Below, piece after piece: positions 23,580 to 35,537 of a DNA stretch of 64,000 bases. Each line of letters opens with the position of its first letter. Position 1 is the stretch's first letter. The stretch lies in NCBI GenBank assembly GCA_007026445.1, contig VDMD01000029.1, positions 310,001 through 374,000 on the forward strand, given 5' to 3'. The translations under genes were made by a program, and so were the position numbers. The notes below the pieces were generated by a model, which was not told the DNA's origin, made no database searches, and worked only from the letters and a program-made list of their open reading frames with translations. Origin of the DNA: Schizophyllum amplum (lineage: Eukaryota; Basidiomycota; Agaricomycetes; Agaricales; Schizophyllaceae).

Positions 23580-24036
23580 ATGGCCCAGAAAAGCGAAGAG
23601 AGAAGTCGCCTTGAGGAGTACATTGAGAGGTGTGTGTGACTGTCCTGGTACATAATGTGACGTCCAATATTCTTCAGAATCCAATACTCCGACCGATACT
23701 CGGACGACATATACGAGTACCGCCATGTTAGTCTGCCGAAACAGCTCCTCAAGATGGTCCCCAAGTCATTTTTCAACCAGGACAATACTGGCACGCTGCG
23801 GCTCCTGAGCGAGCAAGAGTGGCGAGGCATTGGCATCACGCAAAGCTTAGGCTGGGAGCACTACGAGGTCCACGGTGAGTGTGCACGCGAGCTCGGCTGA
23901 TAAGATGTCTGATTCGCGCCTTCCAGCACCCGAACCGCACGTCCTTCTCTTCCGCCGGAGGAAGGACTTCGTCGCCCCCACCCACCCTCCGGCTGCAGCA
24001 GTCGGAAAGTACACCCAAGCGAAGGCGAGGAAGTGA
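23580..24036 (+). CDS. CKS1: Cyclin-dependent kinase regulatory subunit CKS1
   Basis: Small CDK-binding protein needed for multisite phosphorylation at G1/S and mitosis. Three exons (23580-23629, 23678-23874, 23927-24036) join in phase. The CKS signature is complete: [21 protein letters not shown] at the N-side, then [23 protein letters not shown] with the phosphate-binding Arg/Trp residues, and [14 protein letters not shown]. The protein has about 118 residues with a short basic tail (KYTQAKARK). It shares a 154-bp intergenic region with the meiotic helicase gene; that region holds a CACGTG box at 23496-23501. Confidence 0.95.
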
Positions 24037-24328
24037 TCGATGCCAGTTTTACTGTGCCCGCCTCACCCGCGATGGCTACTCATGGACTTACTCGGAGCGC
24101 GCACCTTCCCCCGACATGTTGTATCTCTGTCTCCTTACTCCCATACTTATCGGTCTTCTGGGTCAGCCGAATGTAAACGTACCGACCACTGCTTTCCGCC
24201 TCTCACCCTCCGCAAAAGTCATGCTGTTGTATCGCAAATCAGAACATGGGTTCTATCTCACCGCAATGATGTTATTAGCTTGCCAATAGATCGTCAATAT
24301 GTTATGTATCCTACGAAGCCCGCGCGAG

Positions 24329-27300
24329 TCATAGATTGGCGACGGGCAGGTCTCCCCATTGCACCATGGGTCCCGGGTTCTGAGCAACCTGCAAGGAGGC
24401 CTTGAAGGCCCTCAAGTCGTCAATGAACTTGACGTTCTCCAGCTTCCTCTCCTCGTTCTGTTCTTCCATCGGGTGGGTCTTCACCAGCTCCGGAATCTTC
24501 TGTAGCAGAGCTTTGCCGCCCTCCTTCTGGCCGAGGATGCCAACCCAATACTTGCCGAAATCAAGAAGAGGGATAGCCTCCTCTCCGCCAACAGCATCCT
24601 TCCACGCCGATGCGTCCACGCCAATGTTCGCATCGCGGACGAGACCCTCGAACGCATCGGCTGCTTCTGTGCTGATACGCTGTGGCTTGGGCTTCTTCGA
24701 CCGCGCATGCACAGAGAGCTTCGACCTCGTCTTCGACGAAGGATGAACATGGGACATAAAGAGATCCAAGACTTGATCCTTGGTGACCGTTTCCAACAGC
24801 TGAGCGCTCCGCTCATCTACGCGAGACGTCAGCAGGGGCATCGCCTCATATGAACAAACCTGCCACTTACATCTCAGGAAGTCATATTGTCCGGTCGTTA
24901 TATGCGTGTTGTATCGCCCGGTCTCCTCCGCCAAGTTCTTGTCTGCCTCGAGCCACTTGCGCTTCAGGCCGTCCTTCTGCTCCTCGAACACCTCCGGTGT
25001 CATTTCCTCGATGGTCTTCGTCATGCCCTCCAGGAACGCCTCGACGCGCTCCTCAAGGTAGCTCGGCGGTCGTTCACTTTGGACGACGATGCGCACGCCC
25101 TTCTGGGCGCCGCCCGGCAAAAGCCACGCGGAACAATGGACAATGTAGCCGAGTTGCTCCTGCGTGCGCAGAACGTTGAATGACGGCTCTCGCATGATTT
25201 GGATGAGAAGAGAGGATACGACACGTAGAGAGTCGTCAACGATGGACCCGAACTGCATGTAATAAGTCAACGCGGAGTTTGCCTGGTTGGGGTTTGGCAC
25301 GTCCATGTAATAGCCGAAGTTGCTGCCTAAGGATTACAATCAGACAAGCAAGCTCGGTGAAGTCAAATGAGGTATCTCACTCTCGGGAAGTACCAGCGAG
25401 TGGTCGTCGAGCTCGGGGGACTTGAGATGAGTCGCTCCAAGCCCCTCTTCCACCATCTCGGCCATACGAATAGCCTCGTCCTTATAGACATTTCCTGCCA
25501 CGAGCATGCGCATGTAGACCGAGTTCAAGAGATCCGTCGCCTGCTTCTGGACGTCCTCGACAGTAACAGCTGTCTCGACCATCAGCGGTTGGTAGCTTTC
25601 ACATCTGAGAAGACATACAAGAAAGAACCTCTAACTTCTCCTGGAAGGTCCACTGCCGCTCCGTGAGAGCATATCGACCGTAGTAGTCCGAGAGACTGTA
25701 CGACTGTCCAAGCAGCGTGTTTTCCCAGTCACGTTTGGCCTTCCTTGCAAGTCAGCTCGGATGTAGATAATCTACGTCCCGAAACCCTCACCTGCTCCTT
25801 CATGATGGCGAGGCGGTCCGACTTAACCTCGAGGTTCTTGACCTTCTCCATGATGTGCTGAAGCAGGACCGCGACCTTGTCGTTGTAACCGCTCACTAGA
25901 ACGTATAGGCCGGTCGTGTACGACGTGAGGTTGTAGGACAGACCACCGAGGTCGGCGTCGTAGGAAAATTCCGATAGACTGTCGTTGACAAGATCGGCGA
26001 ACAACCTTGGAGAGACAGGTGAAATGCGTTCAAAGATCACTCTAAGTGTGACACACCTCGTAGCGACAGCGGTCGTAGGAGAAGTGTTGCTAGCAGGGCT
26101 GATAAAATCATTAGCGGGCGCTCGCTCGCTCGTCACTGTACGCACCTGCGGATGTCGATAACGACCTGTGCTTTCGGCACCCAAAATTGATCGTCCTTCT
26201 TGTGCCAGAGCTCTGAGAGCCGACTCTCACGAATGAGGAAAGGTCGTTTGGTTGGCTTCGGATGCGTAAGTACATCTCGTGCAGCCGCTAGAGTCCTCAT
26301 ACCTCGGCGACGTCCCGCTTTTGCACGTCCAAGTTGGTGGGAATGAACTCGTTGCGGCGAGGTAGGAAGAGCTCCGGGATGTCATTGGGCGACGCGGCCT
26401 CCTTTACCTGGTCATCGGAGAAGCGCTCGACGCGGTATTCCGTCCCGTACCACGGCTCCTTCTCCCATGTTGCTTCCGGCGCAAGCTGCTTGTGCTCCTC
26501 CGGCTGGGCCATGAGCACGACGCGGCAGTTATCCATGGTAAACCCATCCAGGTACTTCCGAACGGTACCCTCAGTTCCTGGTTCATCTCCTTGCCATGGT
26601 TGAGTCAACACAGGTCCAGAGAGTAGTTGTTCCCGGGGAAGAGGGCGCGCCATAGTCTCCGCAACCCAGGTCGCGTAGCTATCCGGTTGCTTCTTCTCCG
26701 CAAAGCGGAAGCGGATCTCGGACATTTGGGCCTGTTCGTCCTGGTGGTAACGGTCGAACTTGGAGGCGCGCAGAAGAGCAATATACTTGAATGTCGCGGC
26801 AATAACCTCATGGTAGTGCGCTGAGGAAAAAAGCATCAGACGCGCTGATGTTCAAAATTGCCTTGGACGCACAGAAGCCATCCGACGTCAGGTAGACCGT
26901 AACCTTGAACATAGCAAAACCACGCGCAAGGTTTTGCGGACCGCTACCGAGAGACGTTGCCCAGCCTTTGTTCTTCAGGTACGAGTACAGAGACCCAGGG
27001 CCCTCATGGCCGAGAAAGTGGGAAAGGAAGTTCCCGGGCTTGTATCTCCATAAGTCGGCCTGATCTTCAAGTGGGAAGGAAATCTCGAGGGCATGGAATG
27101 ACATGATGGTCTTCACTGAAACAAGAGTCTGCAACATACTGTGTAAGTACGATCTGAACAAAAGAAGAAGTCATTCACGTACGCCTTTCTCATTCGGTCC
27201 GAACGGGTGGTCAGGAATTGTGGGCATGCGGTCGCGTCCGCGGTTTGCAATGGGCGAGAAGAGCGTTGACACTAGCTCAGAGAGCTCGTCGAGCGACTCT

Positions 27301-28452
27301 AGCAGCAAATGTCAGTGGCGCGAGAGATAACACGTCATACACACCAACCTTTGCCTACGACGCAAACGCGCATGCGGCTGGCGCAATACTCTTTCTCCCA
27401 CCACTCAACGAGACGCCGCCGAGTCTCACGACCAATGGCGCCACCATCAGCTTCAACTTCGCTTGCAGCGGAAGGCGCAGGCGAAGCAAGTCTCGATGGT
27501 ATGGGAGTAGGTGCGAGTGATCCATTTTGGGACGGCGCGCTGATTTCAGCAAGCTTGCCCTTCGCCTTGAGATCCTTGGCAGCACGGGACAAGCTCTCCC
27601 TGTTTCCGCTACCGAACTTGCTCCATGGATGGCCAGGCTTAGTGAGATGCTTGTTCAGCTGGAATATACGCCAGAGGTCCGCCTGATGGTTCTTCTTGTG
27701 CTCGGAGTCGACCGCATTCAGCTCGCGCGAGGTGCACGAGGGAGAAAACAGGGGGCAGGCGAAGAATGCCGCGAAGCGAGTAAGAGCACCGGGGAGCGCG
27801 TGAGTGCCGACATTGAAGTAGTAGTTAGTGTTTGCGGTGGATGTATACGCGTTGGAGTGACCGTTGTTCTTTGCTAGGTACTGGAATTTGCTGTCAGAAT
27901 GCCACTACAAGGAACGCACACGCTGCGCACCTCGGAGTATTCGTTTTCCTTGGGGAACGCCTCCGTGCCCTGGAGAACATCGCGTCAGCTATTGAGGAAG
28001 TGCGGGGCGTAAGGCCACGCACCATGAAGAGCAGGTGTTCACAGAAGTGAGCCAAGCCAGGCATATCATCCTGCAGATGTGTTAGATCGCACAAAGAACG
28101 CGTCCCCGATGCCACTCACTGGGTCGAACAAGTGGCCCACCGCGACATCTAAGCTCGCGGCTGCCTTGTCGGCCTTCTGATCATGAACAAGGACCGCTTC
28201 AATGCCATTATCAAGCTTGATGATACGGTAGTCGCGGTCATCTTGTTGCGAGCGCACGATCTGCTTGGTGAACATAGTGTACGCTGGGACGTCGTCGTGG
28301 CCAGCTACGCGGCGCCAGTCCGGTTGTTCGACGGTCATCTGTGAGTATCGGCGTATGCTGGGTAAGTGAGGGGAAGATGGAAGGCGATGGAGAAGACCAG
28401 GGCCCTGCCGAATACGCCGAAAAAAGACAATGGCCCTGGTGTTCATCATCGA
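24329..28452 (-). CDS. STE23: Insulin-degrading-enzyme-type M16 metalloprotease (STE23)
   Basis: Zinc peptidase of the insulysin family, which degrades small peptides and processes a-factor in yeast. The inverted zinc motif HFCEH lies in MPGLAHFCEHLLFMG near 28.05 kb, followed by TEAFPKENEYSE. Middle and C-terminal M16 domains follow (ALEISFPLEDQADL, LRTQEQLGYIV, YYMQFGSIVDDSLRV), ending GDLPVANL. The first ATG (28452/28449) opens an Arg-rich, Leu-rich leader ending RRYSQ before MTVEQPDW, which could be a mitochondrial presequence; an internal ATG would give a cytosolic form. A Ser/Pro/Ala-rich insert lies near 27.4-27.5 kb. The junction near 25.59-25.65 kb, after FQEKLE, does not keep frame with any canonical splice pair I tried, so an indel is possible. 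Confidence 0.9.
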
Positions 28453-28919
28453 AAGGGATGACGAGCGACCTCTCCGGTCACCATTGTCCTCTCGGCAACT
28501 GCCGGGTCTTCCTGAGAACCCGTCCGGCGACAGTTGAATGGGGCCACGAATGGCCTTGCGCCTCTTCCTAGAGGCCAGCTGCTTCTTCGCGACAGCTGAA
28601 CAATATGAGAACAGATAGAAGGCTTTGCGCACTGTCATAAACAGTCGTTCTGTGGGCTGCATCCGAACTTCAACTGGGTGGCACCGGGTGGCACATTCGG
28701 ACAAGGCTCAGTGGAGATGAGGCTCCGAGATATATCAAGTTCACCGTCGTACAATCATTATCTACATCGGGTCCGTACTCGTAAGATAGCAATAATGTCA
28801 TCGTCAACAATCCATATACTAGTCGTCACACATACAAGAGCAGCTATACACATCCATAGTTTAACGTAGATATAGCATGAGGGCACAGTGGGCCGTGGCG
28901 GAACGCCCGCACGAGCGGG
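28453..28919. other. Intergenic, no gene seen
   Basis: Upstream region of STE23 and 3' flank of the membrane protein gene. An AT-richer segment at about 28.73-28.88 kb carries no recognisable feature. Confidence 0.5.
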
Positions 28920-29528
28920 CTACGGAGGATCCAACGGATAATGATAGACTCGTCTCATAATTTGCCAGACACCATCCCCGACCTTGCGAACGGTATCCCA
29001 AGTGACCTTCGGTGGGGAGAAGGGCAATTGAGGGAACAGTGCGGTGAAGGACATTTCTCGGGGCAGAAGGGAGTTCTCCACTGGTGTAGATGTTGGCTTG
29101 GGTGGTGGCCGGGCAGCCGTTTTCCGCGTAGATGTCGAAGGACGTTGGGAGGATGCCGAGGCCGCTGGCGATGATGATTCGGTCGCGGCTATAGTGGAGA
29201 GGACAGTGGTCGAGGCGAAGGAGGATGAAGGTGGCTCCGTTGGTGTGCTCGAGGATGGATCAGCGGTGCTGGAAGGCGACGTGCTCTCTGTCGAGCTGTC
29301 CGCAAACCACCATTTATTGTTGTAGACGGTGGTCGTGACGGTGACTGGCTCCATAGCGTGATTCCAGTCGGACCCCACCACAAACGATAGTGCATGCATG
29401 GACTGTTGCAGCTGATGCGTCTCCCCGGAGAGTCGATAGATAAACCCAAAGCACATCAGCAGGAGGAAGACAACTCCTGCAAGAGCCCACTTCATGAGCG
29501 AGTTCGACACGACGGGTTTTGAAGACAT
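28920..29528 (-). CDS. Single-pass membrane protein with Ser/Thr/Pro-rich domain (possibly the C-terminus of the upstream gene)
   Basis: Not recognised. The ORF has 202 residues: a short head, one strong membrane segment (ALAGVVFLLLMCFGFIY), then a long Ser/Thr/Pro-rich region suited to O-glycosylation, and a conserved-looking tail (GVWQIMRRVYHYPLDPP). Its ATG overlaps the end of the preceding minus-strand gene by about 20 bp in a different frame. That spacing suggests the two are one gene interrupted by a one-base indel, so this would be the membrane anchor of a larger protein. A separate small gene is the alternative. Confidence 0.55.
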   Translation of the reverse strand: MSSKPVVSNSLMKWALAGVVFLLLMCFGFIYRLSGETHQLQQSMHALSFVVGSDWNHAMEPVTVTTTVYNNKWWFADSSTESTSPSSTADPSSSTPTEPPSSSFASTTVLSTIAATESSSPAASASSQRPSTSTRKTAARPPPKPTSTPVENSLLPREMSFTALFPQLPFSPPKVTWDTVRKVGDGVWQIMRRVYHYPLDPP

Positions 29529-32484
29529 GAGGATGACGGAGAGTTGCGGATAAAAGAAGTCTGGGAGCAGTGGTGAAGGAGACGGTGGCCTTCGCGGGTC
29601 TGCAGTTGGTATTCGAGATTGGAGTGGAGCTCCGCGACAACGACGTCTAGAGAGTTGACGTCAGCTAAGTTAGGGCAGATTCCGAGATTGCTCACCTTGA
29701 ATGCCATCGATATGTACCTCCAACCGCCCTACATGCAGCTGAAAGGCCGGCAACAGGATGTTGAGCAATGAGTCCACTGCCTTGCGCTTGCGCTTTCGTT
29801 CCTGTCTCTGCGGCGGCATATAATAATCGACCACAACCGTCCCGCCGCCGTTCCCCACATGCAACTTTACCCAGCTCGCCCATTCCTTCCCGCTCATATC
29901 CATGAACACCAGGCGCCCACTTCCATCGTCTTTCTCCCCACTGTCTCGCGGAGCCACCCCGGCGTTCATCTCGTATCGCACCGGGACGCCGTCCACGCTA
30001 GCGGAGACCACCGCCACGCGTGGCGGCGTGCGCAGCTCCTCCTCCGCGATCCCGTCCCCGAGCAGCCGTCCATTCGAGGGCTGCGTCAGCCAGAACTCGA
30101 CCCAGTCGCTGCCGGTGTCGGCGGGCACGGGGAACGTCGCGCGCACCGCGTACGAATCGGGCAGCGCAGCGCCGGCTGAGAGGAGGGGCGTGACGGCGAC
30201 GTTAACGTGCGGAATCATGAGCTTGCCGTCGCGCTTGAGACGGGGCGCGCGAAGCGGGCCGCCGGATAGTCTGCGAACGAGGCCCGGGGAAGCAGTACCA
30301 CTCGGCGTGCGTGACCGGGGGGGCGTGATTGCTCCAGAGTTGTCAACTTCTGTACGTGCTGGCTCGGGGGATGGCGGAGGAGGAGGGAACTGGAGGACGA
30401 TGGCGCTGCCGTCCTTGCAGCGACTTGAACCGCCCCTGTTGAGCACGGCCTTCGGTGCGTTCGGGTCATCGTAGTGGTCACCTGGAGAGACAATGACGAC
30501 TTGCGCTGTCGGTTCCGCGTCGTGTTGTACCACGATATGTACATCCTCTTCTTGGGCGGCCTGGACCTCGAACCGAGGAAGCACAGTCGGCTTCACGTCG
30601 GCGTGTTCACTGTCCTCTCCGCTCGAGTTCGCTGCCGCTGATGATCTGCTCGGCCGCTTGACGGAGCGCGGGTAGACGATGATTGTGCCGGCAATCTTGA
30701 AAGTGAACACGGTGGTCTTGGAGGGTGGCAGAAATTCGTTGATGTTAATGTGCAGGGTAACAGTCGCATTCGGTGGTCGGTAGGAGACCGAGTCCGCCGG
30801 CGCGGTAGTAGCCAATGATGACATGGACGAAACCGAGCCTTGCGGCATCGACGCCTCCGAAGATGACAGAGACCCCTCGAATGAATAGTCGGCGACATTC
30901 TGTGTTGCAGGCAAGGGCTGCCGCAGCAAGGACGAGGTGGAGGATGTCGAACTTTGCCTTGACGGTGTCGCCGGGAAGGCGAGATGAGTAGGAGAAGAGG
31001 GAGAAACGAGGATGGAAGGCGTAGCGGGATCGACAGACGCGCCTCGCGACCGCGAAGTCCCCGTGTCGCATCCCGTATATCCTGCACTGCCAGTGATCTC
31101 CCATCCCGGTGCATGACCAGGTGCCCATGCAACGTTGGAGCCCTTATACAGCGCTACGTCCAGGCCGAGAAGTGTTGCAACACCAGCGTGCCATAGTCCG
31201 GTACATGTTGCACGATATTCAACGTCCATCACAATTCCCTCCACGTCCGGCCGTTGCGGGTCTCGTGTCTTGCCCTTCACCACACAGGTTGTCTCCGCCT
31301 TGACGGTCTTGACGGCTACTTTGCGTCGCGCCGCCTCCGAGTCAGCGCCCACTGCTCTGAAGGGCTTCGCCCATCGCACCCGTATCCTCTCAGCGCTCGG
31401 GAACGTTCCCTGTATACCACAACCGTCTGAAAAGCCTGCAGTAGACGAGTCACTAGACTCGTCGTCGGCGAAGTTGGCGTAGGCGCTCGGCCGGGTGCTG
31501 CGAGATGGTGACCGCGTGACATGGGGGTCGGAGGTGAGGTCCCATGCGTTACCCTCCTCATCGCTGGATGAGAGTGAGGCTAGAGATGACGAGGTGTTTG
31601 TTGGTGGAAACATTCGCAGCTTGATGTGGTTGTGAAGGCACCGCGGAACTGGTATAGAGAGCTGGGCAATTATCAGCGTGGGTCGGTCGTAGCTCACATA
31701 GCACATACGAGGTACGGAGACCGCGGCGGACGGCCGAGGTATGGCACCCACATATCGATCACGGCCATGAAGTTGATGGTGTTCTTCTCGCCTATGGAGG
31801 CGCGTCGGCTCTTGTAAGACGAGTGGCGGGAGAGGGCATCCTCATCCGACCGGTCTGGCGATTTGGATGGGAGGCTCTTGGGGACAACGTAGGAAATGTG
31901 GTAAGCTGTGACGATGATGTTGCCAGTGTAGCGCTCGTCCACCGGAGGCACATCTGCACCCGAGTTGTCGGAACGCGAACGACTGGAGGACGCGACAGAG
32001 TACTCGAGCCCGTGTGCGGCTTGGTAGGTCGTCTGGGAGCGGGCAGGGAGCATAAGCGCGCGCGCCCCCTTGTGCAGGAGAGGTGATGATGTCGAAGAGA
32101 AGTTGTACGGCACGGAATTCGCGTCGAGGGGGTGAACTTGCGAGCTAAGGATACGTATGTTTTCCTCTGCACATCAAGTCAGCTGCGGTCAAACACGCCG
32201 GGACACGACTACGCACCTGGGCACAGCGGGATCGTTATTCCTGGCGTGACAGAGGCCTGCGGGAGCGAGATCTTGAGATACATTTTCATATTTGCGCCAT
32301 CCATCCCCTTCTTGGCTTTCCCCTCGAGCGCGACGCGAGTGACGACGTTCAACTTGTGGAACTGCGTACCGCCCGGGGTCATGGTCGCAGCATAGCTGCT
32401 TTGCGACAGTGGCGGGCTCGTCGCACGCGAGAAGCTTGAGTATCTGGAGGGCGTGGACGATGGTGGGCTGGTCATGCGCGACAT
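29508..32484 (-). CDS. Large conserved-type fungal protein of unknown function
   Basis: Not recognised. The start is the ATG at 32484 (MSRMTSPPSSTPS). Exon 1 includes VTRVALEGKAKKGMDGAN and TIPLCP. Exon 2 holds EENIRILSSQVHPLDAN and later MAVIDMWVPYLGRPPRSPYL. A large exon (about 31.6 to 29.7 kb) carries LSSSDEEGNAWDLTSDPHV and an acidic Ser-rich tract, then structured blocks (GLWHAGVATLLGLD, RATFPVPADTGSDWVEFWL, WASWVKLHVGNGG) and a basic stretch ERKRKRKAVD. A last exon begins DVVVAELHSNLEYQ and stops at 29508. The alternating disordered and beta-rich segments suggest a scaffold or membrane-associated protein. It probably continues into the ORF 28920-29528. Confidence 0.65.
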
Positions 32485-33005
32485 GGTGGAAGATGGGTGT
32501 TGCACGTCGAGTGATGGTACAAGTTCAAGAGCGACTGGCTGCGTCTAGCAGTCCCCTTCAATGAGACACGCGCTGCACGGTCCTGGCTGCCTCAAACGCG
32601 CTCGCTCGACGCGCCGGCCGTTTGGGGTCGGAGCCTTCCCAATATCGTCGCACGTGTCAGGGAAGCGCTGAAGGCCGTGCAATAACCCAAACTAGTGGCA
32701 GACAGGCAGAGAGTGGGAGTGCAAGACGAAAGCAGAGCCACAGGGCACAAGTTCCTTCACTGTGCACGACCGTCGCGGTCGATGCGTTTTCGTTGAACTT
32801 TGATCGCAGAATCCATTGTTCCAACGTATCTCCATTTGGCATCAACCACAATGTGACGGCCTGTGAGTCACCACGTCGATGCCCAATTCACACTCTATTA
32901 GTATTTGAGCGTACATAGCCGACGATGCAGATTCTTACGTATACAGTAAAAGCATGAAATACACAGCCAAGCAGAACTAAAAGCGTCGTGCGCTGCAAAA
33001 GACCC
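32485..33005. other. Intergenic, no gene seen
   Basis: Promoter of the large unknown gene and the 3' flank of RFA1. I see only short spurious frames. Confidence 0.55.
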
Positions 33006-35171
33006 TCAGGCTGCCCAATCTGACTGGAGTCGTTCGCGCATGAGCTCCGCTTCCTTCACGTAGTCCACGGGTGCAACACTCAAGATACCGTAACGGACAC
33101 GGGTTTCGTCCTATTGGCACATCAGCGGACCTATCCCCGACTTATCGGAAGTACTCACATTCCAGGTGTCCGCCTTGGCGCGACAGTTAAAGTTGAATGC
33201 CTGGTAGTTCGCCCTCGCGAAAGCACGCAGGACTCCGTCGTCGTCGCCTTGCTCCTGTATCTCACGCGTGAGCGGTAAAAAGACAAGCCGTGCAAGAGAC
33301 CAACCTTCATAGCCATCAACTCGTTAGCCGACATGTTGAAGATGACCTGGCCAGCGTCGTTGAAGCCCTGGAACCAAGCCTGACCGTGCAAATCCGCGAC
33401 GGCGAGCTGGAGCATATAGCTGTTATGCGTGAGCAACAAGCTCACGAGCTGCGATGTAGCCGGGCGTACCGATAGTCCGGCGACGTGTGCGTAACATTGC
33501 ACTTTTCGCACCTCCACTCCCCGGGAGCATTCTCCAGCACCTTCTTGTTGCAGCCCGGGTTCCTGCACGCCGGGTACGCGAAATTGTTGTCCTTGATGTG
33601 CATGACCGTAGTTCGCACTGAGAAGTAATCAACCTTGTCGCTCATGCCCAGCTGCGCGTTCTTGATCTCGGTCAAGCTGCGCTCGTCGTTGTGGTCGAAA
33701 CCGCGTCCGCCGCCCGTGCTACCACCCGCAGTGTGGGACGCAAACTGAGCGGTCTTGCCGTCGTCGTCGAACCACCCACGGAGGTGGAACGCCTCGGTGT
33801 TGTCGGGGTTGACAGACATTGTGGAGTTCATCATCATCGACAGCGAACGACCGCCGAAGTCGCCGACTTTGGCACCCTTGAAAGCGATGACAGGGTTGCC
33901 CTCCTCGTTGTAGTTCTCCGCCGTGTTACCCCAAAGGGTGACGCGCACGGAGAAGCCGGTGTCGTCGACGAGGGTCAGCTCACGCTTCTTCATCGTCCTG
34001 TTGGTTGTCTTCGTCGTGATCTCGGATAGGTCGGAAACTTCCTTCACAACGCCGATAACATCTGCGCCAGATCAGCACAAATCACTGGAAATTCAAGACA
34101 GCGTACCGCAAGTGGCATCCTTTGCGACATCCTGCAACTGATCCAGTTTGACGAAGCTGTACTTGATGGTCGGTACGTCGGTCGTCTCCAAGCACTGTTC
34201 ACCCCAGTAAGCGCAAAGCGAATACAAGCGCCAGAGCCATCCTTACCGGCTCTACCTCCGTAGTCCGCTCCAGACTGAGCTCGTAGTCATTGTTCACAGT
34301 CGAGAACTTCTTCTTCGCCAAATTCACCCGCGCCTTCGAGACGTAGTACACCTTCCCCTCCTCGAACTTGTCAAACAGCTCGTCAACGGCTTGATTGAAT
34401 CCCGTCGCGCGTATCTCGCCCGTCTCGTCCATCAGCGTCACATTGAATAGACGGCCCTCCCCCCGCTGGTTCGACCACTTGCGGATGTCGCTCTTCTGCG
34501 TGACGCGTGCCTTGATAGTCCAATTATTCTGATACGGACTGAGCCCTTCAATCGGATAGCAAGAGCGTCCATTAGGCGCGGTGTTCTTGCTATCGCGGTG
34601 CGGTTGTGCAGGGAGTTGAGGCGTCGAGGTTGTGCGGGGCGCAGCGGGAGCGGGAGACGGCTTCCCTGCCTGTGGTGTCGGCGCGCGGGCTGTGCGCCTG
34701 GCTCGCCGGGGTTAATCGTAAGATAGCTGGCTGGAAGCGTGACGGGTTGCGCCGCGTTGTTGGGGTCCCTCTTGAGTTTCTCAGTGCACTTTGCAAGTAT
34801 TTCAAGGCCAAGCACGATGACTAGTCTGCATACTCGCTCGTCAAGAGTTCAGTAATGAAGCACATGCCGGACGCGCACCTTCTGTTCTGTACAATGTTGC
34901 GGGACGCGCGAGTCAGACGCACGATCGCGTTCTTCGGAATTTCGAGGTCGTTGAGCTGTGTAGCTAGCATTGCCTGCATAAACCACTCCCCATCGGAGAG
35001 GATGATGCGAAGCCTATCGGTGGTGCCAGGTTTGGGCGTGTTCTCCGATTCCTTGCCGATGCTCTTCACGGACAATGCTTGCAGCACGACACCGGAGTTG
35101 AAAGCCTCGTCGTCGTCGGGACAGGTTGCGAGACGCATAATTGCGCCAGGAGTGAGATCGGCTGCCGACAT
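33006..35171 (-). CDS. RFA1: Replication protein A large subunit (RPA70)
   Basis: Single-stranded DNA-binding subunit for replication, repair and recombination. The start is the ATG at 35171 ([14 protein letters not shown]), opening the N-terminal OB fold ([17 protein letters not shown]). DBD-A begins [24 protein letters not shown] has [14 protein letters not shown] and [15 protein letters not shown] carries the zinc ribbon CRNPGC...WRCEKC. It ends [10 protein letters not shown]. The low-complexity linker between the first two OB folds (about 34.64-34.74 kb) changes frame, and I could not join it with canonical splice sites. That is either an unrecognised intron or a one-base indel. Confidence 0.92.
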
Positions 35172-35242
35172 AAGAGGCTGGAGATTAGAAGGTGGACTCG
35201 GAATGGACGTTGATGACAAGTGAATCAGCGTGTGTACAGCGT

Positions 35243-35255
35243 GACGCGGCGCGTC
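35243..35255. promoter_or_regulatory. Palindromic double MCB-like element upstream of RFA1
   Basis: GACGCGGCGCGTC is a 13-bp palindrome of two inverted ACGCG half sites, 72-84 nt upstream of the RFA1 ATG. In yeasts, ACGCG (MCB) elements bound by MBF drive S-phase genes, RFA1 among them. Function here is inferred. Confidence 0.4.
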
Positions 35256-35372
35256 CGAAATGAGTGACACCTCGTGATTTGTGACTGGTCGCACCCGTGA
35301 CATTGCCTGACCCTTTGTTTTCTCGAACCACTGTGACGCAAAGACTCGGTCGGGGCAGCTGCCTCTTGCCCG

Positions 35373-35386
35373 CCCCCCCCCCCCCC
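35373..35386. repeat. Poly-C tract of 14
   Basis: Fourteen consecutive C residues (14 G on the minus strand) lie between RFA1 and the IDO gene. The length is likely uncertain in the assembly. Confidence 0.8.
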
Positions 35387-35537
35387 ATCTGAGGCTCGAC
35401 TTGTCCCTCAGACTATGCAGATTTTTGATGGCCTGGTTACCTATTTTGCACGCTCAGCCGACATCATGATTACCCGTAAATGCGCGCCCACTTCAGAACA
35501 AGTCCTCCCCACAAAATATCAGTAATCTATTCGCAGA

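Noticed and set aside
29902..30474. 190-residue plus-strand frame
   Set aside because: It is antisense to the large exon of the unknown gene, with Arg/Pro/Ser-rich shadow composition.
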